A stretch of 64,000 bases of DNA from Clostridium sp. (GCA_022773025.1 JALEZF010000091.1:1-64000), one strand, 5' to 3'. Shown: positions 41,829-51,227, counted from the stretch's first letter. Translations and numbers: made by a program. Notes: generated by a model not told the origin, from the letters alone.

Positions 41829-43529
41829 ATGGGAAAGAAGATAGTAATCGTTGGAGGAGTTGCTGGAGGAGCATCTACAGCAGCACGTCTTAGAAGATTA
41901 GATGAGAGCAATGAAATCGTAATGTTTGAGAGGGGACCTCACGTTTCATTTTCAAATTGTTGTTTACCTTATCACTTAAGTGGAAAGGTTGAGGATCATG
42001 AGGATTTAGTTCTTATGAAGCCAGAAACTTTCTTCAAACAGTATAGAATTGATGCAAGAGTATTTAGCGAAGTTACTTACATAGATAGAGAAAATAAAGA
42101 AGTTACAGTTAAAAATGTAGTTACAGGAAAAGAGCATAAAGAAAGCTATGATAAGCTAGTTTTATCACCAGGAGCAAAGGCTATAGTTCCACCTATAAAG
42201 GGACTTTCCGATGTCAACCTATTTACAGTTAGAAATGTTGTGGATATAGCGAGACTTAATGTATTCATAAAGGATAATGAGGCAAAGAATATAACAGTAA
42301 TCGGTGGAGGCTTCATAGGAGTTGAAGTAGCTGAGAATCTAAAGGAAGCAGGATATAATGTTACTTTAGTTGAGGCAATGGACCAAATAATGAGACCTTT
42401 CGATTATGACATGGTTCAAGTACTTCATAAAGCACTTTATGATAATGGAGTTAACCTTATTGTTGGGGACAAAGTTGATTCCTTTGAAAAGAACCTTGTA
42501 GTTTTAGGATCTGGAAAGAAGATTGCATCAGATGCAGTTGTTATGGCAATAGGCGTTGCTCCAGAAACTGACCTTGCGAAAAAGGCAGGATTAGAGATTG
42601 GTGAAACTGGTGCTATAAAGGTAGATACAAACTATTTAACTAATGATAAAGACATATATGCAGTTGGAGATGCTATAGAAGTATTCCATGCATTAACAAA
42701 TAGTATGACAAAACTTGCACTTGCTGGTCCAGCTCAAAAAGAAGCTAGAGCAGTTGCAAACCATATCCATGGAATACCAAGCAGAAATACAGGCTTCATT
42801 GGATCATCATGTATTCAGGTTTTTGATTACAATGGAGCATCAACAGGACTTACAGAGGGTCTTATAAAAGCTCAAAACTTAAATATAAATTACGATGTAG
42901 TAAGAGTTATACCTCAAGACAAAGTTGGTCTAATGCCAGACAGTGAGCCACTTCACTTCAAGCTTATATTTGAAGTTCCAACAGGAAGAGTTTTAGGAGC
43001 TCAAGCTGTAGGACGTGGAAATGTAGACAAGAGAGTTGATGTTATAGCTACATTAATAAAATTCGGTGGAACAGTTTATGATTTAGCAGATTTAGAGCTT
43101 TGTTATGCACCACCATTTGGAACAGCAAAAGATGTTGTAAATATGGCTGCACTTGTTGCTACAAACATATTAAGTGGAAGCTTCAAGCAAATCTACGTAC
43201 ATCAAGTTAGGGATTTGGTAGAAAGCGGAGCCTTCATAATAGATGTTAGAGAAGCTGATGAGTATGAATTAAGCCATATAGTTGGAGCAAAGAACATACC
43301 TCTAAGTGAAATAAGAGATAGATTAAGTGAAATACCAAAAGATAGACCAGTATATCTTCACTGCAGAAGCGCTCAAAGAAGCTACAATGCATGTGTTGCA
43401 TTAGGACACTTAGGCTTTGACAACATATACAACGTTTCAGGTGGATTCATGGGAATAAGCTTCTATGAATATTACAATGACATGGTTACAGGAAGAGAAA
43501 AGATAGTTACAGACTACAATTTCGATTAA
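41829..43529 (+). CDS. CoA-disulfide reductase fused to rhodanese
   Basis: 566 aa from the ATG at 41829 (AAAGG 9-10 nt upstream; a TTG six codons earlier is less likely). Flavoprotein disulfide reductase: FAD loop GGVAGG (9-14), active cysteine C44 in 'SFSNCCLPY' as in CoA-disulfide reductases, second nucleotide loop GGGFIG, and 'YAVGDAIE'. The C-terminal rhodanese domain (about 465-555) has the sulfur-carrying C512 in 'HCRSAQRS'. Such fusions reduce CoA persulfide/polysulfide or disulfides with NAD(P)H. The next gene is a YeeE sulfur transporter, so the pair likely imports and reduces thiosulfate, sulfane sulfur or a relative. Confidence 0.93.
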   Translation: MGKKIVIVGGVAGGASTAARLRRLDESNEIVMFERGPHVSFSNCCLPYHLSGKVEDHEDLVLMKPETFFKQYRIDARVFSEVTYIDRENKEVTVKNVVTGKEHKESYDKLVLSPGAKAIVPPIKGLSDVNLFTVRNVVDIARLNVFIKDNEAKNITVIGGGFIGVEVAENLKEAGYNVTLVEAMDQIMRPFDYDMVQVLHKALYDNGVNLIVGDKVDSFEKNLVVLGSGKKIASDAVVMAIGVAPETDLAKKAGLEIGETGAIKVDTNYLTNDKDIYAVGDAIEVFHALTNSMTKLALAGPAQKEARAVANHIHGIPSRNTGFIGSSCIQVFDYNGASTGLTEGLIKAQNLNINYDVVRVIPQDKVGLMPDSEPLHFKLIFEVPTGRVLGAQAVGRGNVDKRVDVIATLIKFGGTVYDLADLELCYAPPFGTAKDVVNMAALVATNILSGSFKQIYVHQVRDLVESGAFIIDVREADEYELSHIVGAKNIPLSEIRDRLSEIPKDRPVYLHCRSAQRSYNACVALGHLGFDNIYNVSGGFMGISFYEYYNDMVTGREKIVTDYNFD

Positions 43530-43576
43530 TCAAATTTAATTTATATAAAAAATAAATATAAAAGGGAGATGGAATC

Positions 43577-44830
43577 ATGAAAAAGAATCAAGTATTTATA
43601 GGTTTTGGTCTTTTAGCCGCAATGATATTTTTAACTTATTCAAAGTACCAAACAAACAGCAAATTAGCATTATTCTTACTTACAGGACTTATGCTGGGTT
43701 ATGTTCTTCAAAGGTCTAGATTTGGATTTGCAGGAGGAATAAGAAAGATAGCAATGACTGGAGATGGAACTCTATCAAAGGCATTATTATTCTTATTTGC
43801 AATCACTGTTATAGGAGCAGCAGGAATTCACTATGGAGCTGCTCAAGGTGGAGCAGAAGCTGCATTCAGAGCTGCTAAAGGCGCTGCAACTATACCTGGT
43901 ACAGGAAGTGTAGCAGATATAAACTTAGCTTTAGTAGTAGGTGGATTACTATTTGGTATAGGTATGATACTTGGAGGGGGATGTGCTTCTGGTACATTAA
44001 CTGACGTAGGAGAAGGTTCAGGAAGAGGTTTCATAGCTTTAATATTCTTCTGCTTAGGAGGAATGCTTGGAACATGGCAACTTCCATCATTAAAGAATAC
44101 TGTATTATTCCAAGGTGGAACAAAGGTTTACCTTCCAGATACTTTTGGATATGTAGGAGCAGTACTTGTATCACTAGCAATGTTATTCCTTTTATATGCT
44201 ATAGTTAGAGCATATGAGAGCAAGAGAAGAAAAGCTGGTACATATGAAGCTATAAAGTTTGAAAAGTGGGAAGAGAAGATAGAAGAAGGAAAAGAATTCA
44301 AGCTATTCAGCTGGGAAACTTACCACAAACTATTTGTTGAAAGATGGTCTTTATTCACTGGAGCAGTACTTATTGGAGTATTATTCATATTCATAATCAA
44401 CACTACAAAATCAAGCTGGGGAGCATCTGGTCCTTACACTCACTGGGGAGTATGGTTCTTCAACAAACTTGGAGTTAACTTCAGTTCTATGCCTGCTTTC
44501 GCTGGAAGTGCAAAGGTTGTTAATGCTGGAATATTAACTGATCCTGTTTCTTTAAGAAACATAGGAATGATAGCTGGAGCTGCTATATGTATGTTATTAG
44601 CTGGAAGATGGAAACTAAACTTAAACTTCAAAGCTAAAGATGTAGCATTCTATGCTTTAGGTGGATTGCTTATGGGATATGGTGCAAAGCTTGCAGGAGG
44701 ATGTAACGTTGGAGCATTATTCTCAGGAATTGCAAACATGTCATTATCAGGATGGATATTCATGGCTGCACTTATCGCAGGTGGAATGTTAGGAGTAAAA
44801 TTAGTAAAGAAATTTAACATACCTGCTTAA
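43577..44830 (+). CDS. YeeE/YedE-family sulfur (thiosulfate) transporter
   Basis: 417 aa, polytopic with two homologous halves. Each half has a conserved glycine-cysteine motif: 'GGGCASGTLTDVGEGSGRG' (Cys about 139) and 'GGCNVGALFSGIANMS' (Cys about 376). In TsuA-type members these cysteines pass thiosulfate through the pore. The gene follows the CoA-disulfide reductase-rhodanese by 47 nt with GGGAG 8 nt upstream, so they form an operon. Selenium-linked YedE-like members exist; no SirA/TusA-type gene is adjacent here. Confidence 0.9.
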   Translation: MKKNQVFIGFGLLAAMIFLTYSKYQTNSKLALFLLTGLMLGYVLQRSRFGFAGGIRKIAMTGDGTLSKALLFLFAITVIGAAGIHYGAAQGGAEAAFRAAKGAATIPGTGSVADINLALVVGGLLFGIGMILGGGCASGTLTDVGEGSGRGFIALIFFCLGGMLGTWQLPSLKNTVLFQGGTKVYLPDTFGYVGAVLVSLAMLFLLYAIVRAYESKRRKAGTYEAIKFEKWEEKIEEGKEFKLFSWETYHKLFVERWSLFTGAVLIGVLFIFIINTTKSSWGASGPYTHWGVWFFNKLGVNFSSMPAFAGSAKVVNAGILTDPVSLRNIGMIAGAAICMLLAGRWKLNLNFKAKDVAFYALGGLLMGYGAKLAGGCNVGALFSGIANMSLSGWIFMAALIAGGMLGVKLVKKFNIPA

Positions 44831-44850
44831 TATTGTGGTATAACTAAAAA

Positions 44851-44890
44851 AGAAACTTAAGCCTGTTTATTATATAGACAGGCTTTCTTA
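44851..44890 (+). terminator. Terminator after yeeE
   Basis: AAGCCTGT pairs with ACAGGCTT around an AT loop, followed by TCTTAT. Confidence 0.7.
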
Positions 44891-44911
44891 TATGAAAGAG
44901 GAGGTGTATAT

Positions 44912-46225
44912 ATGAAGAAATACTTAGGGCGTTTAGATTTGTTTTCAATAGTAGTTGGTGCAATCATAGGATGGGGTTCCTTCATGCTTCCTGGAACGAA
45001 ATTTTTAAAGGAAGGTGGAGTCATCAATACGGCACTAGGACTTATCTTTGGAGCTTTGTGTATTGTAATTATTGAAAGAAATTATGAAGTCATGATGAAT
45101 AGTCAAAATGAAGAGGGCGGAGAATTTGCTTTTACCTATAATAATTTAGGAAAGAATCATGGCTTTATAGTTGGATGGTTTTTAACTTTAGCTTATTTCA
45201 CAATGATTCCACTTAACGCAACTGCTTTTCCACTGGTTATAAAAAAATTAGTTGGAGGAGTTTTAGAGTTTGGCTACCTATATAATGTAGCAGGATATAA
45301 TGTTTACTTTGGAGAAATACTTGTATCTACTTTAGTAATACTAGCTTTTGCTTATTTAAATATAAGGGGAGTAAAGGAAACTAGCAAGGTGCAAAACCTT
45401 ATAATATTTGCCCTTATATCCATGGTAGCTCTTGTCTTTGCAGGGATGATTATAAAGGGAGATAAGGTAGCCTTTGCAGAGAACTATATAACAAACTATG
45501 AATTTAATATAAGTGGTATAGCTAAGGTATTTGCAATAACTCCATTTGCTTTTGTAGGTTTTGATGCCATACCTCAGCTCAGCAAGGAATTTAATTTTTC
45601 TGCTAAAAAGGCATCTATAGTTGCAGTTATTTCATTATTAATAGGTACTTCAATTTATATTATATTAAATATAATAACTGCATTAGCCTTTAGTCCTAGT
45701 GAAGCTTCAGCTCTAGAGTGGGCAACAGGAAGTGCTGTTCAAGGGACTTTAGGGAAGGCATTTTTCTTTATGCTTATAATAGCTTTAAGTGCAGCAGTGT
45801 GGAGTGGAATAAACGGATTTATGCTTTGCAGCTCAAAGCTTTTAGGTTCCATAGCAAGATATGATATGCTGCCAAAGAAAATGGGGAAATTAAATAAAAA
45901 CGGTGTCTTTAAGAACTCTATATTATTTATAACAGTTATAAGTCTCATAGCACCTTGGTTTGGACGTGAGGTAATACTTTGGATTGTAGATATGTCTTCC
46001 TTAGGTGCAGCTATAGCATATTTTTATGTTTCATTTATAGCTTATAAAAAATGCAGTACAAAATCAGGAAAAGTATTTTCAATATTAGGAGTACTTGTAA
46101 GTATACTATTTGTTCTATTACTTCTCCTTCCAATGTCACCAGCAAGCCTTGGAAAAGAGTCCATGATAGCGCTTATAGTGTGGTGTATTGTTGGATTACT
46201 ATTCTATCTTAAATTGAAAATGTAG
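44912..46225 (+). CDS. APC-family amino acid permease
   Basis: 437 aa, about 12 hydrophobic segments. Helix 1 reads 'FSIVVGAIIGWGSFMLPG' (GxxIGxG type) and helix 6 'FAITPFAFVGFDAIPQLSKE', which with the following basic loop is typical for APC carriers. GAGGAGG lies 6-7 nt before the start. It is separate from the sulfur operon by a terminator and closed by another. Substrate unknown; cystine or another sulfur amino acid is possible from context but not shown. Confidence 0.87.
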   Translation: MKKYLGRLDLFSIVVGAIIGWGSFMLPGTKFLKEGGVINTALGLIFGALCIVIIERNYEVMMNSQNEEGGEFAFTYNNLGKNHGFIVGWFLTLAYFTMIPLNATAFPLVIKKLVGGVLEFGYLYNVAGYNVYFGEILVSTLVILAFAYLNIRGVKETSKVQNLIIFALISMVALVFAGMIIKGDKVAFAENYITNYEFNISGIAKVFAITPFAFVGFDAIPQLSKEFNFSAKKASIVAVISLLIGTSIYIILNIITALAFSPSEASALEWATGSAVQGTLGKAFFFMLIIALSAAVWSGINGFMLCSSKLLGSIARYDMLPKKMGKLNKNGVFKNSILFITVISLIAPWFGREVILWIVDMSSLGAAIAYFYVSFIAYKKCSTKSGKVFSILGVLVSILFVLLLLLPMSPASLGKESMIALIVWCIVGLLFYLKLKM

Positions 46226-46250
46226 ACTTGAAAATTATATAAAGCAATAC

Positions 46251-46284
46251 AAAAAGCCGAGGCAGTTATGTCTCGGCTTTTTGT
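46251..46284 (+). terminator. Terminator after the APC permease
   Basis: AAAAAGCCGAG pairs perfectly with CTCGGCTTTTT over a 10-nt loop. Confidence 0.88.
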
Positions 46285-46399
46285 TTCTGTAATTATGTGA
46301 AGAAAAGAAGTACTAATTACTACTATAAGAATAACCTTATGAATAAATACCCATACTAAAATAAAAGGTTACCATAAGAGGATAGAGGAGATAAGAAAG

Positions 46400-47599
46400 A
46401 TGGAGTTTAAACTGGATTTATTTGAGACTATGGCGCTGGTTACTACCATGTATTATTTGGGGGCATATTTAAGAAAAAAGATAAGCTTTTTTTCAAAGTA
46501 CTGCATACCAGCTCCAGTTATCGGAGGGCTTGTATTTGCCATAGTAATTTTAGTATTAAGACTTACAGGAGATACTGTAGTTGTTTTGGATACAACATTA
46601 CAGAATATATTTATGACGGCATTTTTCACTAGTGTTGGCTTTACAGCTAGTCTTAGAGTATTAAGGAAAGGTGGTATTAAGGTTTTTATATTTTTAGGGT
46701 TAGCTACAATGCTTGTAATATTTCAAGATGTACTAGGAGCTATTATGGCAGGAGCTTTTGGATTAAGCCCGCTGCTTGGATTATGCACAGGTTCTATACC
46801 TATGGTTGGAGGGCATGGAACAGCAGGATCCTTCGGGCCGCTTTTAGAAAATATGGGAGTTAGTGGAGCTACAACTGTGGCTTTTGCATCAGCTACTTTC
46901 GGATTGATAGTGGGAAGTTTTCTAGGTGGTTTTGTAGCAAAAAATTTAATTGAAAGAAATAATATAAAGACACCTAAATCACCAGGAAATGATCACGAGA
47001 TACCTTTGAGTGACTTTCATGAAGATAATACATTGGTTTTATGTCAAAAGAGACTTATGAACGGTGTTTCTTGGCTATTTATAGCTATGGGGATTGGAAC
47101 TATAATCTCAGGATTTATAGAGGATTTAGGACTTACTTTTCCATCTTATATTGGCGCCATGCTTGCAGCAGCCATAATAAGAAATCTATGTGATGTTAGA
47201 AATATTCATCTTGAGGACCACGAAATTGAAGCTATAGGAAGCATAAGCCTTTCCTTCTTTTTAGCCATGGCTCTTATGGGATTAAAGCTGTGGGAATTGT
47301 TTGACTTAGCCCTTCCTATGATAGTTATGCTGTTAGCTCAAACTATACTTATGGGTGGCTTTGCATACTTTATCACATATAGAGTCATGGGGCGTGATTA
47401 TGAGGCAGCGGTATTTGCATCAGCTAACTGTGGTTTTGGTATGGGAGCCACACCTAATGCAGTAGCAAACATGGATGCCCTTACTACAAAATTCGGACCG
47501 GCACCAACACCATATTTTGCAGTTCCTATAGTGGGGTGTCTATTCATAGATTTTGTAAATTCAACAGTAATAACCATATTTGTAAATATACTTAAATAA
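46400..47599 (+). CDS. gltS: Sodium/glutamate symporter
   Basis: 399 aa, about 10-12 segments in two inverted halves. Family features seen: 'PAPVIGGLVFAIVI', 'FFTSVGFTASLRVL', 'GSIPMVGGHGTAGSFGPL', and in the second half 'ASANCGFGMGATPNAVANM'. It imports glutamate with sodium. GAGGAG lies 9 nt before the ATG. It is monocistronic; the ESS family assignment is firm, while the exact amino acid is presumed. Confidence 0.93.
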   Translation: MEFKLDLFETMALVTTMYYLGAYLRKKISFFSKYCIPAPVIGGLVFAIVILVLRLTGDTVVVLDTTLQNIFMTAFFTSVGFTASLRVLRKGGIKVFIFLGLATMLVIFQDVLGAIMAGAFGLSPLLGLCTGSIPMVGGHGTAGSFGPLLENMGVSGATTVAFASATFGLIVGSFLGGFVAKNLIERNNIKTPKSPGNDHEIPLSDFHEDNTLVLCQKRLMNGVSWLFIAMGIGTIISGFIEDLGLTFPSYIGAMLAAAIIRNLCDVRNIHLEDHEIEAIGSISLSFFLAMALMGLKLWELFDLALPMIVMLLAQTILMGGFAYFITYRVMGRDYEAAVFASANCGFGMGATPNAVANMDALTTKFGPAPTPYFAVPIVGCLFIDFVNSTVITIFVNILK

Positions 47600-47701
47600 A
47601 AGATAAGAAATTTAATCTAAATTCGTGGTAATGATTTCATAGCATTAATACTTTTAAATTACAGAAGATAATATCATAAACTTTGAAAGGAGGCGCAAAT
47701 C

Positions 47702-47833
47702 ATGGACAAAAAAGATCATGGAAAAGAATTAAAAGGTAAAAAAACTGGCGGAGGCTGAGGCCATTGTGAAAGCCACGGTACTGGCAAAGATGATAAACCA
47801 AACAAGAAAAGTGCAACAAATAATCAGTGGTAA
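47702..47833 (+). CDS. Mini-ORF with in-frame TGA in a UxxC-like context (possible selenopeptide)
   Basis: GGAGG lies 7-8 nt before an ATG at 47702. The frame reads 18 codons ending KKTGGG, then TGA (47756-47758), then GHCESHGTGKDD and further Lys/Asn-rich codons to TAA at 47831, 43 codons in all. If TGA is read as selenocysteine the product contains U-G-H-C, a redox-type UxxC motif. A stem-loop starts 1 nt after the TGA's next base (47760-47785: GCCA-TTGTG-AAAGC-CACGG-TAC-TGGC), placed as a bacterial SECIS would be. Otherwise this is an 18-residue peptide or a Cys/Trp-to-stop pseudogene. No selenocysteine machinery is in this window. It is the only coding signal in 47600-48034. Confidence 0.45.
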
Positions 47834-47975
47834 CTTTAATTGGTATTCGGGAAAATTTTAACTAATTGGCTTATAGTTTTCAGGAAAACAAGAAGAATTT
47901 CATATAAAATAAGTGAAAAACTAATACTATATTCAATCACACAAAGTAAACTAAAATAGATTGACCATTGCCATG

Positions 47976-48001
47976 AGAGGGTAAGGTTAGCCTTACTCTT
48001 T
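47976..48001. promoter_or_regulatory. Imperfect palindrome upstream of the second PadR gene
   Basis: AGAGGGTAAGG-TTAG-CCTTACTCTTT matches at 9 of 11 positions between arms and lies 33 nt before the padR-like ATG. It is a probable autoregulatory operator, different in sequence from the one at 36.5 kb. Confidence 0.45.
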
Positions 48002-48034
48002 CAATTCTAGTTTTATAAGGATAGGTGAGAAATT

Positions 48035-48382
48035 ATGTCTAAGGCAAATACCTTTGAAACAGAGCAGCTCACTGACCCGGCTTACTATATATTATTATCA
48101 TTATTAAAGCCTAAGCATGGATATGCCATAATGAGATATGTAGAGGAACTTACAGAAGGTCAGGTAATAATAGGGCCAGCTACACTTTACACATTACTGA
48201 AGAAAATGACCCAAGGTGGTTTTATAAATCATATAGGTGAAGAATCAGATAGAAAAAAGCAATATATAGTGACTCAAAAAGGGTTCTTATTAATAGAAAA
48301 TGAGGTTATGAGAAGAGTCACTATGGCAAAACATGGCGTGAATGTGCTTAATGAAGAGGCACAGAATCATTATGAAGAATAG
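48035..48382 (+). CDS. PadR-family repressor
   Basis: 115 aa. Winged helix of PadR type: 'DPAYYILLSLLKPKHGYAIM' , 'VIIGPATLYTLLKKM', and the wing 'DRKKQYIVTQKGFLLI'. It lacks a long C-terminal domain. It stands alone: no DUF2812 gene follows and a terminator comes at once, so its target is elsewhere or is the preceding mini-gene region. AGGTGAG lies 7 nt before the ATG. Confidence 0.9.
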   Translation: MSKANTFETEQLTDPAYYILLSLLKPKHGYAIMRYVEELTEGQVIIGPATLYTLLKKMTQGGFINHIGEESDRKKQYIVTQKGFLLIENEVMRRVTMAKHGVNVLNEEAQNHYEE

Positions 48383-48421
48383 AAAAGTCTTAGCAACAGA
48401 TTAATGTGCTAAGACTTTTTT
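48383..48421 (+). terminator. Terminator after the second PadR gene
   Basis: AAAAGTCTTAGCA pairs with TGCTAAGACTTTT, followed by more T. Confidence 0.88.
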
Positions 48422-48432
48422 GCTGAAGAAAT

Positions 48433-48858
48433 TTAATATTTTGCTGTTATGTTGGTGGTTTCGTTAAATATCATTTTTGAACTTCTAACCCATCCTCTGG
48501 AGTTTATGTTAGTAGATACATCTAAAACTACCTCGTACCAAATTTCATCTAGAGCTTGAGCTTTTGACAATATACTGACACGAATAGGATTGTCCATCTT
48601 TGCAAGGATTGGTGAGTCTGGTAATGGACAAAGAAAAAGCTCTGTATTTTGAGAAAGAGCACCATAGTTAAAAGGCGGGTTTGAAAATTTTATACCTAAA
48701 GATTTATAGTTATTAAAGGAGCTTTTTGCCTTATCCTTTAATAAATCACTCTCTCTTTTTAATGTAAAAACGTACCTTCTTTGTTCGTTTAGTTTACCCA
48801 TGAAATAATAGAATTCAACGCCTAAAGCAATAATAAGAAGTACAATAATATAGAACAT
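48433..48858 (-). CDS. Membrane-anchored SH3-like protein of unknown function
   Basis: 141 aa. One N-terminal membrane segment (1-20) is followed by a short coiled region (25-50) and a beta-rich domain ending 'IWYEVVLDVSTNINSRGWVR', which resembles bacterial SH3 folds (W-Y-x-V...GWV). Such domains often bind cell wall. GGAG lies 8 nt before the ATG. Single gene; assignment of the fold is tentative. Confidence 0.65.
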   Translation of the reverse strand: MFYIIVLLIIALGVEFYYFMGKLNEQRRYVFTLKRESDLLKDKAKSSFNNYKSLGIKFSNPPFNYGALSQNTELFLCPLPDSPILAKMDNPIRVSILSKAQALDEIWYEVVLDVSTNINSRGWVRSSKMIFNETTNITAKY

Positions 48859-49076
48859 GAAATCACTCCAAATAGATTTATATAATTTAGTTTATTTTAA
48901 ATCCCTTGTTAATATGACTAAGATTATAAAGTTAAGGATAGTATTTATAGTAGAAAAATTTTTTTTAAATCTTTCTTAAATGTGATGAAGATTTTCAAAA
49001 ATTGTATATAATGATTATAAGAAAAACAGGATATTCTAGAGTGAAGCAGAGATTTGTTTTTGAGAGGAGGAATTAG

Positions 49077-50078
49077 ATGAGCAAATTAGGAATTGTATTT
49101 GCAGGAGGAGGAGGAAAAGGCTCTTACCAGATAGGCGTGTGGCGCGGGTTAAAGCTATTAGGACTTGAGGACAAGGTATCAGCTATATCAGGAACTTCTA
49201 TAGGTGCATTAAATGGAGTTTTATTTCTACAAAAGGATTACGACATTGGGGAAGAGGTATGGCTCAATAGCTCCCAAGAAAAGATGCTTCCTATAGATGA
49301 TAGAATCATAGCTAGGAATATGCTTTATCTAAAGATATCAGAACGAAAGAAGGACGAAGTTCTAAAGTGGGCAAGCACCTTGAGAGATGAAGGTGATGTG
49401 ATTTCAAAACAAGGACTTATTGAAATAATAGATAAAGGTCTAAATTATGAAAAGATAAAAAGTTCCAATACACCTATGTATATATGTTGTACTGAGATGC
49501 CGGACATGAATGCTAAATACTTTAAGATAAATGATTATGATGAGAAAGAGATGAAAAATATACTCTGTGCTACAACAGCTCTTCCTATGGTTTTCGGAAG
49601 TGAGGAAATAGAGGAGCAGATATACATGGATGGAGGATTAGTAGACAATGTACCAATAAAGCCTGTTTATGATAGTGGTTGCGATATCATAATAGTCATT
49701 TATTTCAACAAAGAAGAAAGAGTCGATAGGACACTTTTCCCTAATGCAAAGATAATAGAGATTCTTCCATCAAAAAATATGGGAGGCTGGATAGTTGGAA
49801 CTCTAGATTTCTCTAGACAGACTTCTTTAGAGAGAATTCTTGAAGGCTACAAGGATGTACTTAGGTTATTCAAGGGCATAGTAGATGATCCAACAAAAGA
49901 CATTGTGGAGCTTCTAGATGAAAAGTATGATGATATAAATAAAAATTTAGAGGAAATGATGAAGGAAAGAGAATCTTTAGAAGATAGCATACGACGATTA
50001 AAGCAGATAAAGGTAATAGGTTCAAATCTTAGAACAATAACAAAGAAGAAAATGAAAGCAAAGAAAAAGATTTTATAA
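49077..50078 (+). CDS. Patatin-like phospholipase
   Basis: 333 aa, cytosolic or peripheral lipid acyl hydrolase. Oxyanion loop GGGGKG (10-15), nucleophile S41 in G-T-S-I-G, and catalytic D185 in 'YMDGGLVDNVP' form the patatin Ser-Asp dyad. The C-terminal 75 residues are charged and coiled-coil-like with a basic tail (KKKMKAKKKIL), which may touch membranes. No signal peptide. GGAGG lies 7 nt before the start. Related RssA/YlbK-type proteins are uncharacterised in most clostridia. Confidence 0.92.
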   Translation: MSKLGIVFAGGGGKGSYQIGVWRGLKLLGLEDKVSAISGTSIGALNGVLFLQKDYDIGEEVWLNSSQEKMLPIDDRIIARNMLYLKISERKKDEVLKWASTLRDEGDVISKQGLIEIIDKGLNYEKIKSSNTPMYICCTEMPDMNAKYFKINDYDEKEMKNILCATTALPMVFGSEEIEEQIYMDGGLVDNVPIKPVYDSGCDIIIVIYFNKEERVDRTLFPNAKIIEILPSKNMGGWIVGTLDFSRQTSLERILEGYKDVLRLFKGIVDDPTKDIVELLDEKYDDINKNLEEMMKERESLEDSIRRLKQIKVIGSNLRTITKKKMKAKKKIL

Positions 50079-50085
50079 AAAAACA

Positions 50086-50129
50086 ATCCCTACTGAGAAA
50101 AGAATTGACCTTTCAGTGGGGATATTTTA
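50086..50129 (+). terminator. Terminator after the patatin gene
   Basis: ATCCCTACTGA pairs with TCAGTGGGGAT (11 bp, one GU), followed by ATTTTAT. Confidence 0.75.
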
Positions 50130-50157
50130 TTAGCAATTAAGTTATTTTTTCCAATGT

Positions 50158-50190
50158 AAAAGGACATCCTTGTCCAGGGGATGTCCTTTT
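50158..50190. terminator. Second perfect hairpin, bidirectional
   Basis: AAAAGGACATCC is perfectly inverted over a 9-nt loop. In the remainder of the 400-nt gap (50191-50480) I see no gene or site that I can support. Confidence 0.7.
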
Positions 50191-50480
50191 ACGAAAATAC
50201 ACATACAATCATTTACAAAATTAAAATGTTAGATTAATTAAAAATTATAAGTGAAGCATCATTTCAACTTCAAGTTTTCCTTGATTTAATAATATATGAA
50301 ATTCTTCGTGTAAGCAAATTTAGTATAGCTTGAATAATCGAAATATATTTAAATATCTTCTTTATTCTAATTATTTCTTTAAATATGATATACTTTATAA
50401 AAAATAAAGCAAATAGAGTATGCTAATTAAAAGACATGGTTATTCGTATAGTCTATTAAACAAATTTAACAAAAACTACC

Positions 50481-51227
50481 CTAATTATTGTTTAGTAATT
50501 CCAAAGCTTTACTCAAGACTTTTCCTATAGAGTCATGAATTGTAAGGGTTGCCTTAGCGTCAGCAGAGGTGCTGCTTTTATTTATAAGAACAAGATTTCG
50601 TCCTCTAAAATAGTTTATAAGTCCTGCTGCAGGATATACTACAAGAGAGGTTCCCCCTATAATTAAAGTATCAGCTTTTTCTATAGCTCTCACTGCACCA
50701 TTTATAGTATCTTCATCTAGACATTCCTCATACAAAACCACATCAGGCTTAACACTGCCACCACACTTCCTGCATGTAGGAATTCCTTTAGAATTCATTA
50801 TGAAATCAGCATCATAAAATTCATTACACTTAGTGCAATAATTTCTATGGACAGAACCATGAAGCTCAAACACATTTTTAGAGCCAGCCATCTGATGTAG
50901 GCCATCTATATTTTGTGTAACAATAGCTTTAAGTTTCCCCATGTTTTCAAGTTCTGCTAGAGTTAAATGACCAGCATTAGGTTTGGCTTCTGGATATATT
51001 AATTTATCTTTGTAAAATTCAAAAAACTCTTCAGGATATCTCATAAACATAGTATGTGAAACAAGCTGTTCAGGAGTAAGATTTATTTTAAGCTTTTCAT
51101 TCCATAACCCATTTGAACTTCTAAAGTCTGGAATACCGCTTTCACAACTACATCCTGCACCTCCGAAGAAAACTATATTATTACTATCTTTAAGTATTTG
51201 AGTTAATTTTTTAAGTTCATTACCCAT
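50481..51227 (-). CDS. cobB: Sir2-family NAD-dependent protein deacylase
   Basis: 248 aa, class U/III-like bacterial sirtuin that removes acyl groups from lysine using NAD. NAD motif 'GGAGCSCESGIPDFRS' (22-37; the usual Ser/Thr-rich loop carries two extra cysteines), 'TQNIDGLH' (104-111), catalytic H123 in 'FELHGS', and the zinc knuckle C131-x2-C134...C152-x2-C155. All key residues are present. GGAG lies 9-10 nt before the ATG. Single leftward gene. Confidence 0.95.
   Translation of the reverse strand: MGNELKKLTQILKDSNNIVFFGGAGCSCESGIPDFRSSNGLWNEKLKINLTPEQLVSHTMFMRYPEEFFEFYKDKLIYPEAKPNAGHLTLAELENMGKLKAIVTQNIDGLHQMAGSKNVFELHGSVHRNYCTKCNEFYDADFIMNSKGIPTCRKCGGSVKPDVVLYEECLDEDTINGAVRAIEKADTLIIGGTSLVVYPAAGLINYFRGRNLVLINKSSTSADAKATLTIHDSIGKVLSKALELLNNN

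Noticed and set aside
26909..47758. TGA read as Trp (alternative genetic code) to explain the TGA-interrupted frames
   Set aside because: Several intact genes end in TGA (for example the histidine kinase at 13228-13230 and the small MerR gene at 31617-31619), so TGA works as a stop here.
50243..50312. Short leftward coding-like stretch (ending EVEMMLHL) between the patatin and Sir2 genes
   Set aside because: Only about 24 codons with no start or recognisable family; chance cannot be excluded.
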